Source: Planctomycetota bacterium
GTDB taxonomy: Bacteria; Planctomycetota; Planctomycetia; Pirellulales; Pirellulaceae
Length of the DNA stretch: 64,000 nucleotides
Reading direction: 5' to 3'
Assembly: GCA_026692865.1 (NCBI GenBank)
Contig: JAPLNI010000053.1
Location: 186,001 to 250,000, forward strand
Below the pieces are notes generated by a model. That model ran no database searches and was not told the DNA's origin. It saw only the letters and a list, made by a program, of their open reading frames with translations. A program made the position numbers and the translations under genes. Positions 27,499-36,984 of the stretch are shown piece by piece; positions within the stretch are counted from its first letter, which is position 1; each line of letters begins with the position of its first letter.

Positions 27499-28497
27499 TT
27501 AAAAATTTCCGGCGACCATAGCAAAGATAATCAGTAAGATCGCAATAAAGATCACCCCGAAGGCGATAGAGACTTTCGTGTAGGAAATCGGCGCGGCACC
27601 ATGTACCTCGCCAGTTTGGCCGTTGAGCAAAACCCGATAGGGGACCTTTTTATAGTTGTAGACCATGATCCACATCGGCAACAAATAAGGCTCACTTCGG
27701 AGGTCTCCCAGCATCACGTTGACGTGCATGTTTCGAACGCTTCCTCGAACGAATTGCGAGCTGGCGGCGGCTTCGAGTTGCTCGAATTGAACGACCGCGA
27801 TGGGACGGGCTTCTTTTCTTGGCAAACGAAATTCTTCGACGATCACGTTGGTAAGGTCGATGTTCTCGGGGGCAACAGCTCTAGAAAGATCAAATGGTTG
27901 GATGGCCTCAACTTCGCTGACCGAAAGAATTCCGCTGGCGGGAACGATGACTCCCCTATACGAATTTTTTTGCGAACCAGATACCGGATACCAACTCGCT
28001 TGAGCACCAAACGGAGGCGGCGATGCATCCGCACTCCACTCGGTTCGCGTTGTTGCAGAAAAGACCCAAAACGGAACGAAAACCTGAGTTACTTTTGCCA
28101 GTACGGATGCTGTTGCCGTGTCGTCTGGACGCCAAAAACCTTGCGATAACCATCGCTTTAAAACACCTTCGATCTCATGTCGGTCAATGTCAAACGGGAC
28201 TATTCCGGTTGGCTTTAATGTTCTCGCATTCTTGCGAGCAATCATCGAAGACGAGCCGCAGAAAGGGCATCGCAACGATTTAGCTGATGCATCATAGGAC
28301 ATCGAAGCACCGCAGCCCTCGCAAGCAAACGAATAGACAGATGCTTGCTGAACAACGGTCGTGGTTTGCCCGCTGGTCTGTCCCGTGTCGGTTTCAAGGC
28401 CACCGGTGGGGTTTTCGGTGCCGCAGTTGGCACAAAAGAGGTCTTCGTTATCCATGTAGGATCGACAGACTTTGCAACGAGTATTGTTTGGTGTCAT
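27499..28497 (-). CDS. Zinc-ribbon membrane protein (paralogue 2)
   Basis: A 332-aa protein with two N-terminal zinc ribbons (CKVC/CANC at residues 8-25, CEGC/CPFC at about 59-80), a cytoplasmic middle domain (IVPFDIDRHEIEGVLKRWL, VFVPFWVFSATTRTEWSA) and one C-terminal membrane helix (VSIAFGVIFIAILLIIFAMV). PYRVLLNGQTGEVHG before the helix recurs in the next gene as VYRFLVNGQTGKIYG, so the two are paralogues. It starts 12 bp after that gene. Function unknown; a membrane-tethered metal- or protein-binding factor is a guess. Confidence 0.8.
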   Translation of the reverse strand: MTPNNTRCKVCRSYMDNEDLFCANCGTENPTGGLETDTGQTSGQTTTVVQQASVYSFACEGCGASMSYDASAKSLRCPFCGSSSMIARKNARTLKPTGIVPFDIDRHEIEGVLKRWLSQGFWRPDDTATASVLAKVTQVFVPFWVFSATTRTEWSADASPPPFGAQASWYPVSGSQKNSYRGVIVPASGILSVSEVEAIQPFDLSRAVAPENIDLTNVIVEEFRLPRKEARPIAVVQFEQLEAAASSQFVRGSVRNMHVNVMLGDLRSEPYLLPMWIMVYNYKKVPYRVLLNGQTGEVHGAAPISYTKVSIAFGVIFIAILLIIFAMVAGNF

Positions 28498-28509
28498 CGG
28501 TAGTGGACT

Positions 28510-29802
28510 TTAGTTGGATCGAGTATTGGTGGCGAGTGTCACAAGCGTTACTACAACGCCGATCAAAATCATCACGACGGCGATGGCTGCTCCGATGCGT
28601 TTAGCCGACCAAGGTTTTTCGCCATAGATTTTTCCGGTTTGGCCGTTAACTAAAAAGCGATAGACTTGATCTCGGTATCGGTAGCTAAGCACATGAACCG
28701 GGAGCAGAATCAGATCGGTCCCGCTGTGATCAAAATCGGTGCTAACACTAAGCCCGGCTTGCGTATCACCGGGTAGCTTTGCACCGACGGAGCGGGCCTC
28801 TCGATTTCGAAATTCTTGAGTTGCAATGTTGATCGCTTGCTCGGCAGCGACTGAATATTCTTCCGAAAGCCAGCCGGCGAGATAATACGGTTTATAGCGA
28901 ACAAGCTCGTTAAGATCGTATGGCTGAATTGCAAGAGCCTCATTCTGAGGAAGCCCAGCAGACCCGGAAACCATGAACCCGGAATAATAAGCTCGATGAC
29001 GACCTGACAGCGGCCACCATTCGGTCTCTTGAACCATCCTGGTTCGAGTCTCTTTTTCCCCCTTGGAGTTGGTCACCGTGTAGGTTTCGGTTCGATACCA
29101 ATATTGGCCGATTTGAGCCGACCATTGGCTTTGCGCGGAAATTGAAAAGTGCCAAAATGGGATGTAGACGCCTTTCTGTTTTTCCGAGACCGCCTTGACG
29201 TTAAGGTCGCCAGGGCGAAACCACGAATTGCGTCCGATCCACTTGAGGTACTTTTCTTGGGCTTGCTCGCGTGTGACGGAAAACCCGATGATGAATTCTG
29301 GACGTTGTCTCTTTCCTGCGTCGCGATTAATTTCCGTAACGTAAGCAGAATCGCAGAACGGGCAGTGAAAGGAACGCTGTTCGATCGAGGTTTCGATATC
29401 GCTGCCACAGTTTTGGCAATGAAAGAGATTGCTTGGTAGTGCCGCTTGCTTTTCGAGGGCGGACTGGTTGATCGAGTTAGAGTGCAGATCTTTGGGCTTA
29501 GACTGCGCGTTAACTGGGCTTGGGAATTGCCGCGAATAGCTTCCCCATTTTTCGTGCCGAGGGATTTCGTCGGGGACTTCGAACGGCAGCCCGCAGGAGA
29601 CGCAGAAGCGGGACTGAGCGTCGCGAGGGGACCCACAAGCAGGGCAGGGGAGCCCTGTCGCCGGTCCCTGGACTCGGTCGGCACGAGGGGCAATTTGACC
29701 GTTTTGACCCGTCTGCAAAACTTTATTGTAGGGCTCGATGAGAATCGGCTCCAAACCAGGTGTTTCCTGAGGGCTACGGCGAGTGATCGGGTTGGTTAAC
29801 AT
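28510..29802 (-). CDS. Zinc-ribbon membrane protein (paralogue 1)
   Basis: A 430-aa relative of the downstream gene with the same plan: zinc ribbon one (CPACGSP and CVSCGLP, about 53-74), zinc ribbon two (CQNCGSD and CPFCDSA, about 128-150), a middle domain (FIIGFSVTREQAQEKYLKWI, VYIPFWHFSISAQSQWSA) and a C-terminal membrane helix. It has a longer middle region with WYRTETYTVTN that may be an extra beta-element. Divergent from rpmB. Function unknown. Confidence 0.8.
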   Translation of the reverse strand: MLTNPITRRSPQETPGLEPILIEPYNKVLQTGQNGQIAPRADRVQGPATGLPCPACGSPRDAQSRFCVSCGLPFEVPDEIPRHEKWGSYSRQFPSPVNAQSKPKDLHSNSINQSALEKQAALPSNLFHCQNCGSDIETSIEQRSFHCPFCDSAYVTEINRDAGKRQRPEFIIGFSVTREQAQEKYLKWIGRNSWFRPGDLNVKAVSEKQKGVYIPFWHFSISAQSQWSAQIGQYWYRTETYTVTNSKGEKETRTRMVQETEWWPLSGRHRAYYSGFMVSGSAGLPQNEALAIQPYDLNELVRYKPYYLAGWLSEEYSVAAEQAINIATQEFRNREARSVGAKLPGDTQAGLSVSTDFDHSGTDLILLPVHVLSYRYRDQVYRFLVNGQTGKIYGEKPWSAKRIGAAIAVVMILIGVVVTLVTLATNTRSN

Positions 29803-29911
29803 TGGCTAAGTTGCTCTGTTCCTTTTCTGCAGGATGATGCTCGGCGAAATCGTCTGTGAAATCGTCTGTGAAACCGCCGAAAATGGAAGATCCCCGAGCA
29901 ATTTTTTGACG

Positions 29912-29939
29912 TTGCTTTCCCTCGCTCCCTCGTTATACT
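29912..29939 (+). promoter_or_regulatory. Candidate sigma70-type promoter of rpmB
   Basis: TTGCTT (29912-29917) and TATACT (29934-29939) are separated by 16 bp and lie 86 bp before the rpmB start. The -10 box is a good match and the -35 box a fair one. Confidence 0.4.
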
Positions 29940-30024
29940 CCGTGGCCCAGTATTGAGGAAACTACGTGGGAAGTTTACGACGAACGTGAATTTTCTTGCT
30001 AGCGAAATAATCGCAAGGTGAATT

Positions 30025-30306
30025 ATGTCCAAGGTTTGTGAAGTGTGCGGCAAAGGCCCGCAAGTTGGAAATGCAGTCGAAATTCGTGGTAAAGCTAAGT
30101 ATTTGGGCGGTGTCGGAACGAAAGTTACCGGTATCACCAAACGCCGGTTCATGCCCAATTTGCAGACAATCAACGCATGTCTCCCTAACGGAGAAAACAA
30201 GTCGATGAAGGTTTGCGTTCAGTGCATCCGAAGCGGACGCATCCGCAAAGCTGTTCGCAATAAGCCATTTGATTTATCCTCCAAATCGCCTTCGAAGTCG
30301 GCTTAG
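30025..30306 (+). CDS. rpmB: 50S ribosomal protein L28
   Basis: Large-subunit protein, 93 aa. The N-terminal CEVCGKGP and the later CVQCIRSG supply four cysteines, so this is the zinc-binding C+ form. TKRRFMPNLQ is the core family motif. It stands alone, followed 43 bp later by gatC. Confidence 0.96.
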   Translation: MSKVCEVCGKGPQVGNAVEIRGKAKYLGGVGTKVTGITKRRFMPNLQTINACLPNGENKSMKVCVQCIRSGRIRKAVRNKPFDLSSKSPSKSA

Positions 30307-30349
30307 ATCCAGCTTCAGATTGAGATTTTGGAATACAAAGAGATTTTGA

Positions 30350-30634
30350 ATGTCGCTCGATAGGGCTCAGGTCGCTAAAATCGCGTTGCTCGCAAGGTTA
30401 TCCTTGTCTGAGCAGGAGCTTGATTCGGCTACAGAGCAATTGGGCAAAATTGTGGGCCTGTTTCGACAGTTGGAACAGGTCAATACCGATGGAATTGAGC
30501 CACTTGTTCATGCTATCGAGTTACATAATGTGCTCGCAGCAGACCAACTTGCTCCTTCAATCGAGAGAGAATTAGCATTGAAGAACGCTCCGTCGGCAGA
30601 CGATGAGTGTTTCCGAGTGAATGCGGTTCTTTAG
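30350..30634 (+). CDS. gatC: Asp-tRNA(Asn)/Glu-tRNA(Gln) amidotransferase subunit GatC
   Basis: Small subunit (94 aa) of the GatCAB amidotransferase that makes Gln-tRNA and Asn-tRNA by transamidation. Family features: VAKIALLARLSLSEQELDS at the start, LEQVNTDGIEPLVHAIEL in the middle and DDECFRVNAVL at the end. gatA and gatB are not nearby. Placed between rpmB and rplS on the same strand. Confidence 0.94.
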   Translation: MSLDRAQVAKIALLARLSLSEQELDSATEQLGKIVGLFRQLEQVNTDGIEPLVHAIELHNVLAADQLAPSIERELALKNAPSADDECFRVNAVL

Positions 30635-30835
30635 TAATGCGAAAGTTAGTGGATTGAGGTAAGGCTTTTTGATAAAAGGCTGCTCAATTCAGAGTCGAAC
30701 AGATAATATAATATGCTCCAGTTATTTGGGGTTTGCAGATTAATTAAGTGCTCGATTTATTCGGAACACTTACCGTTTTAACTAGTTTTGTAATTGAGTT
30801 TTTGAGTACGCCAACCGGGTACAATTGAGAAAATC

Positions 30836-31186
30836 ATGAGTCAGCAAATTCTGAAAATGGTTGAAGAGTCCTCCTTGAAAAAGGATGTTACTGTCTTTGA
30901 AGTCGGTGATACGGTTGACGTTCACACTCGGATCTTGGAAGGTACCAAAGAGCGAATCCAGATTTTCTCTGGCGTTGTTATCGCTCGCAGCGGCAGCGGC
31001 ACCCGCGAAATGTTCGTGGTTCGCCGAATCGTTGCTGGTGAAGGCGTTGAACGAAAGTTCCCAGTCAACTCACCTCGGATCGACAAAATCGAAGTCAAGC
31101 GACGCAGTGTTGTCCGACGAGCTAAGCTTTACTTCCTCCGCGAAAGAAGCGGCAAGTCGGTTCGTCTCCGCGAACGACGTGTTTAA
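30836..31186 (+). CDS. rplS: 50S ribosomal protein L19
   Basis: Large-subunit protein of 116 aa at the 30S/50S interface. GDTVDVHTRILEGTKERIQ and FPVNSPRIDKIEVKRRSVVR are the family's conserved blocks. The usual neighbours rpsP, rimM and trmD are absent. A 201-bp leader separates it from gatC, with AT-rich sequence that may hold its own promoter. Confidence 0.96.
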   Translation: MSQQILKMVEESSLKKDVTVFEVGDTVDVHTRILEGTKERIQIFSGVVIARSGSGTREMFVVRRIVAGEGVERKFPVNSPRIDKIEVKRRSVVRRAKLYFLRERSGKSVRLRERRV

Positions 31187-31468
31187 TCTTTGTGTTTGAT
31201 TTATAGGGGTTTCGTCTCTTCAATCTCGAAGCTCCAGAGCCTCATCACACGGATTCGAATCTATTAGATCGGCGTCTCTACGCGAACGTCGATTCGGCGT
31301 TTACGTTGCATCGTATTGCGCTACACTCTGGGAGTTGTCGTATTCCGTGAATTGTGCGTGATATTTTCGCTGACTCGCTCGCCTGGAGTTCCTTTTTGGC
31401 TACAACTGGTAACTAGTCATTCTCGAGAATGGTTTTAGATTTACTATGTTGTTTTGGTGGGAACGAAG

Positions 31469-33994
31469 ATGCATCAATCATTCGGTTTTATTCATGTTTG
31501 CTTGACGATATTCTTTTTTGTTTTCAGTTGTTCGGTACCTCTCCGTTCGTCAATTTCCCAAGAGGCCACTCCTTCCAGTGCGCCGGTTCGGATTCCAGGT
31601 CTGCAGCGAAACGGGCAAACCTTGCTCCCGAACGGATGGTCGTTGCGACCTGCAGGAACGCAAATCGATCTCGGTGATTTCCCAAGCCACATAGAAGTTT
31701 CGCCTGATGGGAAATTTGCTGCAGTTCTTCACAGTGGCTGGGGCACACATGAAGTGAGAGTGGTTTCGATCTCCGATCGGCGAGTGCTAAGCTCGGTCTT
31801 GATTAATCAAACCTTTCAGGGGCTTCGCTTCTCGGAGGATGGTAGTTATCTCTTCGCAAGCGGTGCCGAGGACGAGTGTGTCTATGTCTTCAGCCATCGC
31901 GAGGGTTACTTGACGCTCGACAAGAAGATCCATGTTGTCAAAGTCAAAGAGAAGTTTGTCGTATCCGGATTGGCGGCTATTGATAATCATAACCAGTTGC
32001 TTGTGTGCGGCATGTTTGCTGATGAAGTTGCCAAGATCGACAGTAATTCTTCCATGCGAACCGGAACTGTAAAACTACCGGTAGGGAGTTTTCCTTTTGA
32101 AGTCGTCGTGACTCCCGATAAGAAGCGAGCGATCGTTAGCCTTTGGGGTAAGTCATCGGTAGCTGTGATTGATCTCGATTCGATGAATATGGTGGCTCAG
32201 TGGGCTACACGAAGTCATCCAACGGAAATGCTTTTTATCGACAAGGGCAAGTATCTTTTGGTGGGATGTTCCGACGACAACTCGGTAGTGATTTTGAACA
32301 CCGAAGACGGTTCACAAAAGGAAGTTATCCGCACTTCGCTTTACTCAACGACGCTCAACGGCAGTACTCCAAACAGCCTTTCGGTCTCGCCCGATGAAAA
32401 CGTTTTGATTGTTGCCAATGCAGACAATAACAACGTCGCGATGTTCGACATTCGCGAACGTGGTCAATCCAAATCGCTCGGATTTATTCCTGTTGGCTGG
32501 TATCCGACGAGTGTACGATTTGCTGGGGATGGAAAAGAGATTTTGGTGACCAACGGCAAGGGGCTGACATCACGAGACAACTCGCAAGGTCCTAACCCAC
32601 TGCAAGAGCCTCCAGCATCAATTCGCGAATACATCGGCGGATTGTTCAAGGGAACGATGAGTGTGATTGAATCGCCGTCGCCGGAGCAGATGGTTGCATG
32701 GACCAAAGATGCTTATTCGGTATCACCGCTGCGTAGTGACCAACAGCCCAATCTTCAAGCACTCGCTCAAGAGTCATCCATTCCATCGAAGGTTGGTGAT
32801 GCATCTCCGATCAAACATTGTTTTTACATCATCAAAGAAAACCGAACCTATGATCAAGTCTTCGGTGACATTCCAAAAGGGAACGGAGATGCAAGTTTGT
32901 GTATCTTTCCTGAGTCGATAACTCCCAATCATCATGCGCTCGTGAACGAATTCGTGTTGCTCGACAATTTTTATGTCGAAAGCGAAGTAAGTGCCGACGG
33001 GCATGAGTGGTCGATGGCTGCCTATGCAACCGATTTTGTGGAGCGAGTTTGGCCGCTTAATTATCGAGGTGGACGCAAAAAAATCGGCTACACCTCCGAA
33101 GGTGGCTACGAAATCGCTGCCCCATCCAGCGGTTACATATGGGATAAATGCGCGAAATCTGGCGTTAGCTACTTTAGCTTTGGCGAGTTCATCCAGAATC
33201 CAACTCAGCCAGGGACGCCAAGTAAACCTCGAGTCAAAGCGTTAGAAGGCCATTATGATCCGCTCTATCGTTCTTACGACTTGGAATATCGCGATGTCGA
33301 CCGAGCGAAGCGATTTGCAGAACGATTTGCAGAGTTCGAACGTAACGACAATCTACCTCAGTTCATCGTTCTCAGAATCGGCAACGACCATACCACTGGC
33401 ACGCGTGTCGGCAAGCTGACCCCGACCGCGATGGTCGCAGACAATGATTTGGCGTTAGGCCAAATTGTCGAGACGATTTCCAAGAGCCGATACTGGGCCG
33501 AGTCTGCGATTTTCGTCGTGGAGGATGATGCTCAAAATGGTTCAGATCACGTGGATGCGCATAGAACTGTCGCCCTGGCAATAAGCCCGTACATCCGACG
33601 TGGGACTGTCGATTCAACTCTTTACACCACCTCAAGTATGTTGCGATCGATGGAACTGATTCTAGGTTTGGAGCCAATGACCCAATTCGATGCTGCTGCG
33701 AATCCGATGTATGCAAGTTTCGGAAAGTCACCCGATCTTCGTCCGTACACTCCGTTGCCTGCTCGTGTTGACTTGGATGCAAAAAACACGTCGAAGGCGT
33801 GGGGAGCGATCGAATCAGAAAAGATGAACTTCGCTGTTGAAGACGCAGCCGACGATTTGCTGCTCGGGGACATCGTATGGCGAAGCGTTCGCGGAGCCGA
33901 TTTCCCCATGCCAGCCCCTGTGCGAGCCGCCTTTGTATTTGCAGAACTGGAAGAAGAAGGCGACGACGATCAAGAAGACGACGAAGAAGATTAA
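31469..33994 (+). CDS. Secreted YncE-like beta-propeller / phosphoesterase fusion
   Basis: An 841-aa exported protein. A signal peptide covers residues 1-22 (VCLTIFFFVFSC). Residues about 60-390 are a YncE/SMP-30-like propeller with repeated blades (HIEVSPDGKFAAV, NSLSVSPDENVLIVANAD). From about 430 the phosphoesterase domain of the phospholipase C type begins (CFYIIKENRTYDQVFGD, NEFVLLDNFYVESEVSADGH, VEDDAQNGSDHVDAHRTV), supplying Asp, His and Asn ligands for metal. An acidic tail (ELEEEGDDDQEDDEED) ends the protein. The ATG at 31469 is preferred over an upstream TTG because it starts the signal peptide. Phosphate scavenging outside the cytoplasm is likely; the substrate is unknown. Confidence 0.9.
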   Translation: MHQSFGFIHVCLTIFFFVFSCSVPLRSSISQEATPSSAPVRIPGLQRNGQTLLPNGWSLRPAGTQIDLGDFPSHIEVSPDGKFAAVLHSGWGTHEVRVVSISDRRVLSSVLINQTFQGLRFSEDGSYLFASGAEDECVYVFSHREGYLTLDKKIHVVKVKEKFVVSGLAAIDNHNQLLVCGMFADEVAKIDSNSSMRTGTVKLPVGSFPFEVVVTPDKKRAIVSLWGKSSVAVIDLDSMNMVAQWATRSHPTEMLFIDKGKYLLVGCSDDNSVVILNTEDGSQKEVIRTSLYSTTLNGSTPNSLSVSPDENVLIVANADNNNVAMFDIRERGQSKSLGFIPVGWYPTSVRFAGDGKEILVTNGKGLTSRDNSQGPNPLQEPPASIREYIGGLFKGTMSVIESPSPEQMVAWTKDAYSVSPLRSDQQPNLQALAQESSIPSKVGDASPIKHCFYIIKENRTYDQVFGDIPKGNGDASLCIFPESITPNHHALVNEFVLLDNFYVESEVSADGHEWSMAAYATDFVERVWPLNYRGGRKKIGYTSEGGYEIAAPSSGYIWDKCAKSGVSYFSFGEFIQNPTQPGTPSKPRVKALEGHYDPLYRSYDLEYRDVDRAKRFAERFAEFERNDNLPQFIVLRIGNDHTTGTRVGKLTPTAMVADNDLALGQIVETISKSRYWAESAIFVVEDDAQNGSDHVDAHRTVALAISPYIRRGTVDSTLYTTSSMLRSMELILGLEPMTQFDAAANPMYASFGKSPDLRPYTPLPARVDLDAKNTSKAWGAIESEKMNFAVEDAADDLLLGDIVWRSVRGADFPMPAPVRAAFVFAELEEEGDDDQEDDEED

Positions 33995-34336
33995 GCTGCC
34001 AACCGGCTTTGCAGGGTTCACTGAGCCGGATTCGATCAAATCAAGTCATTGATGTAAGAATGTGCAACGACTTACATGGATCAGGATTTGAAACACAGAT
34101 TCACAGAGAACACAGAGGAATTCGTTAGCGCTCTGGTTTCTGAGTGGTGCGGAAAGAAGGTTTAGCAAGCACTAAAGGTCGATTTCTTCTTGTTGGTGAT
34201 TTTGTTTTTCTGGCTTGTTCTGAACTTAAGCTAGTCGCAAAGTCATGAGGCAATGCGACGAAAATTCCCTTGACTTGGGGCATTTGCTTTCGTTATTTTC
34301 CGTGGGTTAGTTTGTAACTCGTTGGAAAGGAATTCC
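33995..34336. other. Intergenic region with ACAGAGAACACAGAGG-type repeat
   Basis: 342 bp before the DegT aminotransferase gene. It contains CAGATTCACAGAGAACACAG (34096-34115), a phrase resembling a degraded dispersed repeat; a similar inverted phrase (CGTGTCTTCCGCGTTCTCCG) occurs near 48860. No gene or clear promoter is seen. Confidence 0.4.
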
Positions 34337-35560
34337 ATGAACTCGCCGCATCGTCCTCAGTTATTTTTCAAGAATCCGTTTGCTGTTGATTCGCAAGATA
34401 AAGGTAATAAAGCAGAGGCTCCAGTACCGCTTTTGGATGTTAATCGTGGTAATTCGGCCATTCGTGATGAAGTCATTGCAGCGATTACGAAAGTCGTCGA
34501 TAGCGGTCGATTTCTGCATGGGCCTGAAGTGGGAGAGCTTGAGTGCACGATAGCGGGGGTTTCGCAAACCAAGCATGCGATTAGCTGTGCGTCGGGATCT
34601 GATGCCTTGTTGCTGGCGCTGATGGCGATGGAAATTGGTTCCGGCGATGAAGTAATTCTGCCTAGCTTCACATTCTTTGCGACCGCGTCTTGCGTCAGTC
34701 GAGTCGGTGCAAAGATTATTTTTGTCGACATCGATCCGGAGACCTATAACGTCTCGCCGGAAGCCATTCGCGATGCAATTACGCCTCGCACGAAAGCGAT
34801 TATTCCTGTTCACTTGTTCGGCCAATGTGCTGCCATGGACGAGATTTGTGCGATTGCCGAATCCCATCAAATCCCGATCATCGAGGATGCGGCTCAAGCG
34901 ATTGGAGCGGCCTATCGGGGGCGGCATTCAGGTGCTTGGGGAGCAGTCGGCTGCTTCAGTTTCTATCCGACAAAGAATCTTGGCGGCATGGGTGACGGTG
35001 GGATGCTTACGTGTCAAGACGATGCGATGGCCGCCAAGCTTCGGCTGTACGCTTCTCATGGAATGCAACCTCGATATCACCACCGTGTGATTGGAATCAA
35101 TAGTCGACTAGATACGATTCAAGCAGCCGTGCTCAACGTCAAGATGAATCGTCTCAATGATTACACGCATACTCGTCAAGCGAATGCCGCCAGGTACGAC
35201 GCTTGGTTTGCTGAAGCAGGCCTAAACGAGCAATTTGAGCTTCCAAAGACCACACCCGGAGCATTTCACGTATGGAACCAATACGGAATTCGAGTGCCAG
35301 AGGGTCGGCGTGATACTTTGAAGGCTCACTTGCAAGATCGCAAAATCGGAGCGGAGATTTACTATCCGATTCCTTTACATATGCAGGACTGCTATCGATC
35401 GCTGGGGTATGCTCAGGGCTGTCTTCCAGAGACGGAACGTGCGTCGGCTGAGATTTTGCATTTGCCGATCTACCCTGAATTGACGATTGACGAGCAGAGA
35501 ACAGTCGTTTCGGCTATCCAAAGCTTTTACGCGACTGCGGCGTATCGACGCGTTGCGTAG
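34337..35560 (+). CDS. DegT/DnrJ/EryC1/StrS family PLP aminotransferase
   Basis: Sugar aminotransferase-type enzyme (407 aa) that transfers an amino group to a nucleotide-linked keto sugar. PLP-site features: SCASGSDALLLALMA, VHLFGQCAAMDE, IIEDAAQAIGAA with the cofactor Asp, and the Schiff-base Lys in FSFYPTKNLGGMGDGG. The ATG at 34337 has AAGGA upstream; a TTG 15 bp earlier is rejected. It probably makes an amino sugar for surface glycans. No nucleotide-sugar partner gene is adjacent. Confidence 0.92.
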   Translation: MNSPHRPQLFFKNPFAVDSQDKGNKAEAPVPLLDVNRGNSAIRDEVIAAITKVVDSGRFLHGPEVGELECTIAGVSQTKHAISCASGSDALLLALMAMEIGSGDEVILPSFTFFATASCVSRVGAKIIFVDIDPETYNVSPEAIRDAITPRTKAIIPVHLFGQCAAMDEICAIAESHQIPIIEDAAQAIGAAYRGRHSGAWGAVGCFSFYPTKNLGGMGDGGMLTCQDDAMAAKLRLYASHGMQPRYHHRVIGINSRLDTIQAAVLNVKMNRLNDYTHTRQANAARYDAWFAEAGLNEQFELPKTTPGAFHVWNQYGIRVPEGRRDTLKAHLQDRKIGAEIYYPIPLHMQDCYRSLGYAQGCLPETERASAEILHLPIYPELTIDEQRTVVSAIQSFYATAAYRRVA

Positions 35561-35788
35561 GTTCGATGCGATTGAATTGGCTGCTTACCAATGCGGGAAT
35601 TCAAACCGTGTTGGCGGCTGACTGAAATTCGGCTGGAACTTGCAGTAGAAAGGCCTAGTCGAAACTCGCAGTTGATTAGTGCGGGCTGTAGGATATTGCC
35701 AGCGGGGGATCCTATCGCAAAAAGCGGGATGGGCCTAAAATTAGTGGTTTACGGTTTCGTAATCCTTTAATTTACAGCCCTTCTGAAT

Positions 35789-36925
35789 ATGACTGCTTCT
35801 GCTGCAAATCTCAATGCGAAGAGACTTTATAACTTTTCTCCAGGACCGGCAGTGCTGCCTGTGTCAGTGTTGGAACGCGTTCGCGATGAAATGCTTTGCC
35901 TGCCGGGGGCTGGTGCGTCGATCCTCGAGCTTTCCCATCGTAGTAAGCAGTTTATTGAAATCCAGGAGAACGCTCGGCAACGATTGATTCGATTGCTGAA
36001 GATCCCCGATTCGCACGAAGTCTTGTTTCTTCAAGGCGGTGCACGGCTTCAGTTCTCGATGATCCCGATCAACCTGCTTCGTGGAGCGAAAGACAAAACC
36101 GGTAGTAACCCAGCAGTCGCTCAGTACATTCTTACTGGTACTTGGGGTAAGTACGCGGTCGGTGAAGCCAAAAAAGAGGGATCTGTTGAAACGATTTATG
36201 ATGCCAAGTCGACCAACTACGATCGGCTTCCCTCTAGTAGCGAACTATCGATCCGAGAAGACGCAGCCTATGTGCACATGACGACCAACGAGACCATTCA
36301 GGGTGTGCAGTTCCAAAACGATCTCAGCTCGCCAGCACCGCTGGTTGCCGATTGTTCTTCGGACTTTTTGTATCGTCCTATGGATATCAGCAAGTACGGC
36401 CTCGTTTACGCTTGTGCTCAAAAGAACGCTGGTCCAGCAGGCGTTACTGTGGTCATCATTCGCAAGGACTTATTGGAGCGATCCACAGACAACCTTCCCG
36501 GGTATCTGAGCTATAAGAATCATGCTGCTGAAGGCTCAATGTGGAACACCCCGCCAACGTTTGCCATCTACACACTAGGATTGGTAACACAGTGGATCGA
36601 AGAAACGATCGGCGGACTGGATGCGATGCTAAAAGTGAACCATGAGAAAGCTTCTACGGTTTATAACATCGTTGATAAGTTTCCAACGATGTTTATCGGG
36701 CACGCTCAAAAGGACTCGCGGTCTTTGATGAATGTGACTTTTAAATTCGCGACCGAAGAGCTCGAAAAAGCGTTTCTAAAAGGGGCCGAAGCTCGCGATT
36801 TGGATTCACTCAAAGGCCATCGCAGTGTTGGTGGTATTCGAGCGAGCATCTATAACGCGATGCCGATGGCAGGCGTGAAGTTACTCGCAGAATATATGAC
36901 CGAGTTTGCAAACAAGAACGGATGA
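35789..36925 (+). CDS. serC: Phosphoserine aminotransferase
   Basis: PLP enzyme of serine biosynthesis (378 aa) converting 3-phosphohydroxypyruvate to phosphoserine. Conserved blocks: NFSPGPAVLPVSVLE, HRSKQFIEIQENA, LFLQGGARLQFSMIPINLL, and the Schiff-base Lys212 in YACAQKNAGPAGV. It is followed 59 bp later by serA, so the first two steps of the pathway are made together. Confidence 0.96.
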   Translation: MTASAANLNAKRLYNFSPGPAVLPVSVLERVRDEMLCLPGAGASILELSHRSKQFIEIQENARQRLIRLLKIPDSHEVLFLQGGARLQFSMIPINLLRGAKDKTGSNPAVAQYILTGTWGKYAVGEAKKEGSVETIYDAKSTNYDRLPSSSELSIREDAAYVHMTTNETIQGVQFQNDLSSPAPLVADCSSDFLYRPMDISKYGLVYACAQKNAGPAGVTVVIIRKDLLERSTDNLPGYLSYKNHAAEGSMWNTPPTFAIYTLGLVTQWIEETIGGLDAMLKVNHEKASTVYNIVDKFPTMFIGHAQKDSRSLMNVTFKFATEELEKAFLKGAEARDLDSLKGHRSVGGIRASIYNAMPMAGVKLLAEYMTEFANKNG

Positions 36926-36984
36926 TAACAGTATCATCTGCCTGATTTAATCATAGATTACAGCCCCTCATTTAGTAGTTAAAA

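Noticed and set aside
30640-30700. Terminator between gatC and rplS
   Set aside because: AGGCTTTTTGATAAAAGGCT looks paired but the ends do not complement (GGCT against AGGC), so the stem is weak.
33837-34128. Frames overlapping the acidic tail of the phosphoesterase gene
   Set aside because: Arg/Lys-rich shadows of the Glu/Asp codons of the true gene.
34250-34300. Third sigma54 promoter before the DegT aminotransferase gene
   Set aside because: CTTGGGGCATTTGCT has GG and GC only 5-7 bases apart, not ten.
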